DNA of 64,000 bases from Apostichopus japonicus (lineage: Eukaryota; Echinodermata; Holothuroidea; Aspidochirotida; Stichopodidae). This document shows, in pieces, positions 55,919 through 64,000 of this stretch; the first letter of the stretch is position 1, and every line of letters starts with the position of its first letter. The stretch spans positions 12,047,264 through 12,111,263 of the forward strand of contig NC_092583.1 in the NCBI RefSeq assembly GCF_037975245.1. The letters run 5' to 3'. The position numbers were made by a program, and so were the translations under genes. A model generated the notes under the pieces. The model did no database searches and was not told the DNA's origin. It worked only from the letters and a program-made list of their open reading frames with translations.

Positions 55919-57536
55919 TATATATAATTTCATTTTTAAAGGAGACACACAATCCAACCATCATTATACAGAAAACCGCCAGGTAAGACTCCACCTTAAC
56001 AGCTGTAAGCAAAATCTGATGCCATTTAGGAGATATCTGATACTGAGTTTCAATGCACTGTCACATATAAGGCAGCAGACTTGATCAAAGTCTAAATATG
56101 ACGTCATCGAGCCACATGTGCTTCAATTGTTTCTGTATTTTGTTTTTCTTTAAGTTAACGATGTTTATTGTCTGTGATGGAGATGGGTTTGCAATACCGA
56201 TATGTATAGATATAGAAGCTCTTAATATGATCTTGGCATTGGTTTTAGTGTCAACGTGGTTCTGTAATCCACCTTGAAAATACATGGAAGAAATACAAAG
56301 AGATAATATAAAAGTTCAAAACCGAAAACCAATATGACATCACGAATTTTCTGGTCATCTACGATAACTATATAAAAAAACACGAAGCATTAATTTTTCT
56401 AAAAAGTTATTCAAGAATGATTTGCCCCCCCCCCCCTCATATTTAACTTTTGGATGAAAGGGGGATCTTAGTGGGGATGAAGAAAGTTCTGAGAGGTTCT
56501 CTCCATCCTCTCCCACCCCCTCCTCCCCCGCCCGCTGGTTACTAAATGCCATTGAACTTAGACACTTTACTGAAAAAGAAAAAGAGTGTGTGCTATTTAC
56601 GCGAAAGAAGAAAACAAATCAACAATGTCAATATTTCTTGGTTGTTGTGATAGACATAACGAACTTCAATAAAACAACCGGCCAATTTCATGGTTGCAAA
56701 TCCTCCCATGAGAAAACAGAGGGAGACAAGGAAAGATTGAGATAGAGGAGAACCTAAAAAAAAAGGTATTCAAACCGGAAATGTTGAAATACTCTCAATC
56801 CTCTGTATCAATGATTACATCTCAAAGACCTAAACACGTTTTTTTTTTCTGTTACCAAATTGGGAAAGATAGTTATCTTAGATGCTTCTGGTCTTTGATT
56901 AAAGTTTCCAGATAATTTAAGGGAGCAATTTTAAGTAAACAACCAAAAAAAGAAAGAAAGAAATAAAAGAAATTAAACAGGAAGTGACTTTCCGTTTTGT
57001 TCTTTTTCTTACGAGTGTCGTTTCGTGTAAAGTTTCTCCTGTTACTTGCTCCATGTTTTTTTTGTTTAACCTTAAAAAAAAAAAAAAAAATACAAACACG
57101 ATAAAGATAAGGCTAAACTTAGATAAAAAATGGTAAATAAATTTCCTCGGATTTTAAGGTCATAGTGTTTTTATCCTTAAGGATTCTAAAACGTAGTCAG
57201 ATATGATCAGAAATCAGGGACTTACTTTAACCACCGTGGCAGGTTATGGAATTTGACGTGACAGGGGCACTTAATCTATTTTTCTCAATGTACTTTTGGA
57301 GAACATGTTAGCAAATTTTAAGCGTGATAATACTACTTGAGGGCACTATGTAGGGGGCATATATGCCTTCAGAAAGCAGACAGTTACGAAAGTAAATTAT
57401 GAAGACACAGAACCGGGTCATCTGATTATAAGTCAAACTAAAAGAATGAAAACTCAATTCTGAGCGAACAGATCGCTGGTTTAATGACAGAGAATAGTTA
57501 TTGCAAGTCAAATGTAGTGAGATCGTGACATGGAAG
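55919..57536. other. intergenic, no gene seen
   Basis: A perfect TGACGTCA lies at 56099-56106, a C run near 56425-56435 and an A run near 57074-57090. No gene recognised. Confidence 0.5.
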
Positions 57537-57722
57537 ATGACGACCGTTGACCATGACGACGACGATGACGACGATGATGATGACCACGGAGAGGACGACG
57601 ATGATGACCATGAAGAGGACGACAATGGCGAACACACGGACGACGACGATGACGATGAAGTTGACGCAAACGACGACAATATTGAAAAAGACGACTATTT
57701 ACCACGAAGACGACAAGGTTGA
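57537..57722 (+). CDS. doubtful Asp-rich open frame (61 codons)
   Basis: The frame starts at ATG 57537 and is dominated by Asp with Glu, His and Asn (GAC/GAT trinucleotides). It ends Tyr-Leu-Pro-Arg-Arg-Arg-Gln-Gly before TGA at 57720-57722. The same frame continues open as a Ser/Asp/Gly repeat to 58187. No signal peptide, domain or splice context supports it. Most likely a GAC trinucleotide repeat region, but a broken acidic protein gene cannot be excluded. Confidence 0.2.
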   Translation: MTTVDHDDDDDDDDDDHGEDDDDDHEEDDNGEHTDDDDDDEVDANDDNIEKDDYLPRRRQG

Positions 57723-58187
57723 TGTAGACGGCGACGAATTGTTGACAATGATGACGAAACTGGTGGTAGTGATAGTGTTAGTGATATTGATAGCGGTAGT
57801 GATAGTGGTAGTGAAAGTGTTAGTGATATTGGTAGTGGTAGTGACATTGGTATTGGTAGTGGTAGTGATAGTGATAGCGATAGTGGTAGTGATAGTGGTA
57901 GTGGTGGTGATATTGGTAGTGGTAGTGATAGCGTTAGTGATAGTGGTAGTGTTAGTGGTGGCGTTAGTGATAGTGATAGTGATAGTGGAAGTGATAGTGG
58001 TAGTGATATCGATAGCGATAGTGATATTGATAGTGATAGTGGTAGTGATAGTGGTAGTGATAGTGACATTGATAGTGGTAGTGGTAGTGTTAGTGATGGC
58101 GTTAGTGATAGTGGTTATGATAGCGATATTGATAGTGATAGTGACAGTGGTTATGATAGACGTAATGATTGTACAATTGTTACATAG
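57723..58187 (+). repeat. AGTGAT/AGTGGT hexamer repeat with an intact Ser-Asp/Ser-Gly frame
   Basis: About 70 imperfect six-base units, AGT followed by GAT, GGT, GTT or ATT. In the frame of the upstream Asp-rich ORF it is open for 154 codons and reads Ser-Asp, Ser-Gly, Asp-Ile and Val-Ser repeats, with Tyr and Cys near the end, to TAG at 58185. All changes between units are substitutions; no frame-shifting indel is seen. A second + frame (Val/Ile) and a minus frame (Ser-Leu) are also open, as such a repeat forces, so openness alone is weak evidence for coding. There is no ATG in the Ser/Asp part. Confidence 0.7.
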
Positions 58188-59547
58188 CTTATCTCTTCTA
58201 TATCTGTTGATAAATGTATCTATATGTCAAAGTTGGTCATTCTGTGCGATACGAAGACAATCAGCGTATTTTTAGGTCACATGAATAATGGGTAAAGGTC
58301 AAGTGAGGTCATACGAGGTTTTAATCAATGAAATCTTGGAGGTTTCGTATCTCTCTAGTCATCTATAGTTAGTGTTCTGCGTCAGTTTTTAGCTGTATTT
58401 TTTGTCATGCAATAAACAGCGCAGGTGCGTTTTCTGTCGAGAAATGAGCAATTTGGTGGGTGCCCACGCAATCATTAACTGATCTGTACACAAATGATAA
58501 AATTTGTTCAAAATTGTTCAAATTGTATGAGATGTGCCGTACTTCACGGCAGCTAAAAATAGCCCCACCCCTCCCATCCCACTTTATATTCACTACCAGT
58601 TGATTCTTTTAAAACGGAATATGTTTTCAATGGCGGTTTTGTTTTTGTCTACTCTCGAAAATAACATGCTACATCTGCAAGAACCTCTGCGTCAAAAAAG
58701 AAAAGAAAAAAAGAAGTGATTTAAAGATGAAAATCTCGCAAACCGAAATACTTGTAATAACGTGACCACTTTGCAAAATTTAAGTTATCGAAAAAATAGT
58801 TACTTTTGACAGAAATTGAGTTTATACCTCACTTATCTATCCAATGAAATCTCTGAATAAAATGTCACTTATATCGTCATGTGAGATTTTTAGAGTACTT
58901 TCATGGCATTTGGAAAGTCCGTGGAAATAACAAAAGTAAAAAAAAAAAAATTAAGGAAAAAAATAAAATAACATTTTGCGTTTTAATGGCTTTTATTATG
59001 AAAGAGTTTGATTCGTCCCAAAATTGACAACATTCGCCACTTTGTCGTCGCCAACGAATGATGATTTCTCGCTGATCAAAGTAATAGTATAACAATATCT
59101 TATCGATTTACTGTATCTCCAGTGAATTACTCGTTCGGTAGGACTTCCGGGAACGGGTGGGGGGGGGGAGTGGGGGGGGGGGAAGTAGGTCTAAGAAAAG
59201 AAAGAAAGAAAAAATACCCTTGACGAAATGACGCTAAACATCAATCGTTTCTTTCGCTGTATTTATATTTTTATTCCGGTTCATTTTCGCTTTTCTGTCT
59301 CGTTAATATTCATGCATATTCATGGAATTGGTTAAATGTTATTCATAACTGATAAAATCATAACAATCTTCATAGCGGAGTGACTAGGTCCAGGGTGGTC
59401 AACCATATGTTTCTACTCTTATTACACATAGTTTGTATTCAAGGAGGATTGTTTAGGGATCTTATGTACTGCTTTTCTATAATGCTCCCCACCCATTCCC
59501 ACCACAGCTATCCCACTCCCAGATAAGAAAGAAAAGAATTAACATCA
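58188..59547. other. intergenic, no gene seen
   Basis: G runs near 59159-59182. No gene recognised. Confidence 0.5.
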
Positions 59548-59555
59548 CCCTTATC

Positions 59556-59940
59556 CATAGGCGTAGGAGGCGGAAGGGGGGGGGGGGCTGGGGGCTGCAG
59601 CCTCCCATCCAAATATTTTTTTGAAAATTCGGGCAATATGCTGAGAATTTTCGGGCACCTACTGAAAGAAAATAAATTGCAATGTGTCTTTCAATGGTTA
59701 AACTTATATTATTATTATTATTGTTGTAACGACATCCCCAAAAATTATAACTAATATGGAAGGGTAAAAACACGGCAAATGATTGTATGTTATTGGCATG
59801 CGATGTAATAACCGATGTATGCCTATATGATATGTACATTAACATGTTGAACCAGCGAAAAAATTTGGTTATATTTTTCGGGCAAGTCGTTACAGCCTCC
59901 CCCCCCCCTCCCCCAAATCAATTGGGCTCCTACGCCTATA
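59556..59940. mobile_element. hAT-like miniature inverted-repeat element (copy 2 of the CATAGGCGTAGGAG family)
   Basis: The left end reads CATAGGCGTAGGAG and the right end, reverse-complemented, TATAGGCGTAGGAG: 13 of 14 identical. A perfect 8-bp direct repeat CCCTTATC flanks it at 59548-59555 and 59941-59948. The interior shares the G-rich/CTGCAGCC block, GGGCAATATGCTGA and the C-rich AAATCA..TTGGGCTCCTAC end with the element at 10.0 kb. No transposase. The first unit bases differ (C against T), so one end has mutated. Confidence 0.85.
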
Positions 59941-59948
59941 CCCTTATC

Positions 59949-60795
59949 ACTGCGCCCGTCAGAGACCATTTTCCCTTCTCACTAAAGCATATTAAGATTA
60001 CGATGTATTTGCGCCTTGGAATCGTTATGGAAGCTTAATAGTGCCATGATGACCCTTACCATCAGCAACGAGATGCATGATGGGTAAAATATGCCAATGT
60101 TAGAACTTGTTTATATGCTTTGGCGGGTTTGATATATATGTTGATTGTAGTCTGTAACGTCAATATGTAAGGGCTGTCTATGGAGAATTATAACTAAAGT
60201 TTACATACTTGCTAGCAATGGAGTTGGTCGCGTCCACTCGCTGTAAGCGACTGTTCAGTAGCCTATTCTAAAAAGCAGGGGCAAATGTCACGTTGCTCCA
60301 AAGATTATTATCACGGTGACAGGATAACTAATGCAACGTGGGATTACTGCTAAATTTGATGAAGTGTCACAGACCATAATGTTCATGGCGGCCATGTTTC
60401 TTTTACTGTGTAACCCGGTTTCCGTTTCTCGATTACTTAGGTGAAATGCAATCTGGGTAATGAGGCTCATAATCCGACCTTGTTTTTGCCTCGAAAAGTC
60501 AGTTAGCTATGTTTTGCTAATATTTGTTCATCTTTTCCGTCAAAATAAATATCATAATTTTTTTACCCAAGACAAACTTTTTCACAGCAGATTTGACTTG
60601 ATTTTGGATAAAAAATTATGGAATCTTATCTGGGCTTTCATTTTTGTTTTTGTTTTGAACTTTGGTAACATGTTTTCGGAACAGTATCACAGACTCAGAA
60701 TAAAATCTTCTTCTGACTTTCAAACTTTTCTTCAACCGATTGGTGGTCATATTTTCCGTTCCTTTAAACCGCCCCCCCCCCTGGGACCAGGTCCC
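59949..60795. other. intergenic, no gene seen
   Basis: A C run near 60771-60781. A 118-codon frame at 60460-60816 crosses it and is unrecognised. Confidence 0.5.
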
Positions 60796-60930
60796 AAAGA
60801 TTTTGCACCGACCTAGTTAAATACGCTGCTGATTTCTGTCCTTGTCATTTTTGCTTTTGGTCTTAAAGATTTTGCACCGACCTAGTTATATACGCTACTG
60901 ATGTCTGCCCTTGTTATTTTTGGTCTTTGT
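60796..60930. repeat. tandem duplication, 69-base period
   Basis: AAAGATTTTGCACCGACCTA begins at 60796 and again at 60865. The two units differ by a few substitutions through CTGATTTCTGTCCTTGTCATT against CTGATGTCTGCCCTTGTTATT. Confidence 0.92.
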
Positions 60931-62562
60931 GGTCGAGTAGAAATGTTTCATCAGCCTCTAACTGAATAATTTAATGAACTAAGGAGATCTGCTTGAAACA
61001 ATACCAGATGGGACGAGGCGTATCATTTCTGCCATTTTAAACGTTTGACGTTATTAATTAATCATATGACGTCATTGACTATTCAATGAATCGAATCACA
61101 ACTAAGTCACCTAACCTTGAGATTATATACCAATCCAATAGTCTTCTATTTGTGTGCTCTATTTCTTTCCTTTTTTCTTTTTTATTATATTTTATTTATT
61201 ATTTTCTTTGGTTTATATCCTCAATTTGACTCGTTAGTGACATCACGCCATACCTCCGCAATACTTCCTCTATGTTTGATTTTACATCTCCAACTTATTC
61301 TGTTTTTTTCGTTATCTGTGGGCGGATTAATCTCACCTTACAGATCGGCAAGAGGAAATAAAAAGAAATACAGAGAAGAGAGAGCAAATTAAAATGGCCT
61401 TATTGGCAAAAAAAAAATACGTCAAAATTTGTAGCAAGATTGCCGGATTGTGAATTCATTTTAGAAATCTGAGCTCGGTCGAGGAGGGGGAGGAGACTGG
61501 GGAGGTGGAGGGTTCACGGGCAAGTTCATCTGCGTGAGAAGAGGAAGCCAGCAAATTATTTAATTTATAGTTATACCTGATCCTCTAAAAAGGGTTGTTT
61601 CACAAACCCATTTTATAGAGTCAAAAAGTGCACACCACAGTTACAGCACCACCCACAATAACAGCACATCACCCTACCACCACCCCCCTCCCCAACTCAC
61701 TCCACAGCTTTCATCCCATACCACCACACCAACCCTTATTCCACTTTCGTTTCCATGTTCTTAAAAATGTATAGGGCCTGCCTATCGTTTATAAACTTGA
61801 TACGAAAATATATGTACAACAACTACATTAATAACAATTGTGTTTTTTTTACATACCATAACTATAATTATCCATCTTAAATTGTCAATGTCAGTGCAAA
61901 TAATTGTGCTTGCATTTTTCTTATCTAACGAAATTATCGAATTGTTGTTCTATATTTTGAGTAAAAGTTGCCAGGTTGTCAATCGTTGCTGAATTTGAAC
62001 AGAATAGTTCGTAAAGAAACAAATGAAAATGGATAAAAAAAAAAGAAGATTAAGAAAATCGATTTGGTAGTATCCAGGGACAATAATAAGCACCTCGATT
62101 ACACGTGTCATAGGAGTGAAAGATACAAAAAAATATTTATATAAATATATATATATCAGTCACATCAGTCAGACAAATAGATATGAATTGCATATTACTT
62201 GGAATCGTCACTTTTCATTTTCTTTTACCTAAAAGATCATTTTTTTCAATATTGATTTTTTGTTGTTGATATTTCTACCTCCCTTAAAAATTGATTTTTT
62301 TTTTGGACAATTACTCGTCGAAGTAATATTAAATAGACTGTTTCTTTGTGCTAGCGAGGAGGTTAAAAAAATTGGCTAGTATAGTCACATGCACGTCCGT
62401 ATAAACAGAATGAGCTGAAAAAAGAACATTTTCCAAAGAAAGAAGGGATAGCAGGTATAATTCTATAAAAATGTCCTTTTCTTATATATTTAGTAGCATG
62501 GTCACCCGATACACATATAGAACACAATTACTACTGTAAATCGTAAAAGTTTTGTACCAAAG
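60931..62562. other. intergenic, no gene seen
   Basis: A perfect TGACGTCA lies at 61067-61074. A CAC/ACC-rich patch is at 61629-61735. No gene recognised. Confidence 0.5.
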
Positions 62563-62752
62563 TAAAAACTGGATTCGTGCTATAAATCAGTAGCATGTGT
62601 TATTAGGATTACAGTAAGAACTAAGGATATGTGTAATTCCAACAAATGTTGTTGGGATTTGTTGGGATTACACATATCCTCAGTTCTTATACTGCAAACT
62701 TAATAGCACATGCTACCGATTTATTATATTTATCAGCACAATCCAGTATTTA
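62563..62752. repeat. fold-back (hairpin) element, arms about 85-95 bases
   Basis: The left arm 62563-62646 pairs with the right arm 62658-62752 around an 11-base loop. Matching blocks include AACAAA/TTTGTT, GGATATGTGTAAT/ATTACACATATCC, AAGAACT/AGTTCTT, TAGCATGTG/CACATGCTA and ACTGGATT/AATCCAGT. There are several small indels and mismatches. No target duplication was identified. It could be a miniature transposon or an RNA-hairpin source. Confidence 0.8.
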
Positions 62753-62989
62753 ATCTGGGTCAAATCTTTAAGATGAACAGTAGTTACCGTAATCTCTAGG
62801 TGTAACGGCTGGCATGGTCTAGGATTATTTAAAGTATCTTCTAAAAACGTCTGACTTATCATATTAGGTTGATATATCCTCTTGAATTGAGAAGGCAGAA
62901 TGTCCAAGTTCTTTTCTTTTAATCTTTGATGTGGCATGGCTATATATGATCTCTTTCTTTTGATGGAACTTAAAAGTATGCCCTATACA

Positions 62990-64000
62990 ACAACATTCAA
63001 ATCGTTGGAAAGCATACTTGAATGTCTGCTACAACACTGTTGATGTAGCATATAGTATATACGCATGCTATCGAAGTTTCGATGAATACCCGTGACGTAA
63101 CATGGAACTGATGTATAGTCTTCACTGAGTAGCAAGTACGAACGCCTAGCAGGGACGTAGCCGGGGAGGGAGGGAGGGGGCCGGGGCAATCATTCACACC
63201 CCCTTTGAGTTCCCCGAAAAATATAGTTTAACTAAATGCAGGAAATATCATTAAAGCACTCTTTTCAGGTTGAAGGAGGCTAAACGACCTTTCTCAATCT
63301 TTCCCCTGAAAGTTCGTCTGCTACGAAATACAAAACTATTTATTTCATGCAAAGTGGGAGGCATTTTGGGCCATTTTGTTTTTATTAAACCAGTATGGTA
63401 ATATTGATGTATCCTCTGACTATGGCATGCTTTGACGTATCGTGGTATTCGTGTGTGGTCCCTGAATAGCGTTGTAATGCTTTTGACAAGGTATACGGCA
63501 TTGTTGGATATTGTTATGGTAGCGTGATATTGTTGAATGATCCAAGCATTTGAATACTTTCGATCTGAAGTAGAACTGTACTTGTATATGCTCCTGTAGA
63601 TGTACGTTCCTGTTGTAGCGTTGCAATGCTTTTGAAGTATCATGGAATTGATCTATGCTTCTAAAATATCAGAGCATTAATGCATGCTGTTGACGTAGTA
63701 CTGCTGTAGAAGTAGCAATGAACTGATATACATTTATGAAGTCGTATTGCAATGCTTTTTGAAATATCATTGAATATGACATTTGCTCCAAAATTATCAA
63801 TGTCATTAAACAAGTATTTAAATTGATGCAGGCATATTCTTTTAAGATAGTTTTGAATTTTAAAATAAGAACCATTGCAGCGTCTTTGAAAAAAGCAATT
63901 AATTCATGTACGTTCTTAAAGTCGCGAGGTATTCGAGGTTCTTTTTTTTTGCTGCAGAGTCATTATAATGCTTTTGAAGGATTATTTTTCACGAAGCATG
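62990..64000. repeat. degenerate repeat field to the window end
   Basis: Recurrent variants of TGTAATGCTTTTGAAGTATC and GGAATTGAT(C/G)TATGCT occur at 62990-63130 and 63410-64000, e.g. near 63473, 63626, 63750 and 63970. The field is interrupted at about 63140-63400 by a GC-rich segment starting CAGGGACGTAGCCGGGG, which resembles a transposon end. The right boundary is outside the window. Confidence 0.55.

Noticed and set aside
57547-58275. 242-codon Val/Ile-rich frame and a 124-codon minus-strand Ser-Leu frame
   Set aside because: Forced by the AGTGAT/AGTGGT hexamer repeat in alternative frames. The composition is that of a repeat, not of a membrane protein.

Overview
This window looks like AT-rich, non-coding-dominated animal nuclear DNA. 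Evidence includes very many (TA)n tracts, other microsatellites and poly(G)/poly(C) runs. It also holds tRNA-derived SINEs with pol III boxes, short terminal-inverted-repeat (TIR) transposons with target-site duplications, and one intron-preceded gene with a canonical polyadenylation signal. The combination, including an orexin-like neuropeptide precursor with six cysteines, suggests a marine invertebrate deuterostome, most likely an echinoderm such as a sea cucumber. That assignment is inference: no mitochondrial, rRNA or conserved housekeeping gene is present to prove it.

Only one convincing protein-coding gene was found. It lies at about 49.55-50.2 kb on the + strand: a 150-residue secreted precursor with a signal peptide, a single Cys-rich peptide ending in Thr-Leu-Gly-Lys-Arg (a predicted Leu-amide), and a Ser-rich acidic tail. 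A 3' splice acceptor ends 32 bases before the ATG, and AATAAA lies 118 bases after the stop. About 2.1 kb upstream is a tight cluster of two perfect CRE palindromes, a perfect POU octamer and a forkhead-type site. A second, far weaker coding candidate is an Asp-rich then Ser-Asp/Ser-Gly-rich reading frame at 57.5-58.2 kb, split by one TGA.

Layout. 0-13 kb: TA tracts, SINEs, a hAT-like miniature element with a perfect 8-bp target duplication at 10.0-10.5 kb and a TTAA-type miniature element at 13.06-13.30 kb. 13.7-22.3 kb: a large inverted repeat (arms about 1.5-1.6 kb, spacer about 5.5 kb) whose outer ends both meet tetranucleotide microsatellites; the right one is a 932-bp (TCTA)n tract. 23-32 kb: mostly featureless, with a 75-bp-arm near-perfect palindrome at 26.9-27.0 kb set among TA tracts. 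32-46 kb: another hAT-like miniature element, a long (CCGT)n tract, degenerate minisatellites, and SINEs whose tails run into TA tracts. 46-51 kb: the neuropeptide gene and its flanks. 51-64 kb: more SINE and TA sequence, the Ser/Asp repeat frame, a second copy of the 10-kb hAT-like element with a perfect target duplication, a hairpin element at 62.6 kb, and a degenerate repeat field to the window end.

No operon-like cooperation exists here. The biology of interest is the neuropeptide gene, plus several families of small mobile elements and the way simple repeats appear attached to their ends.
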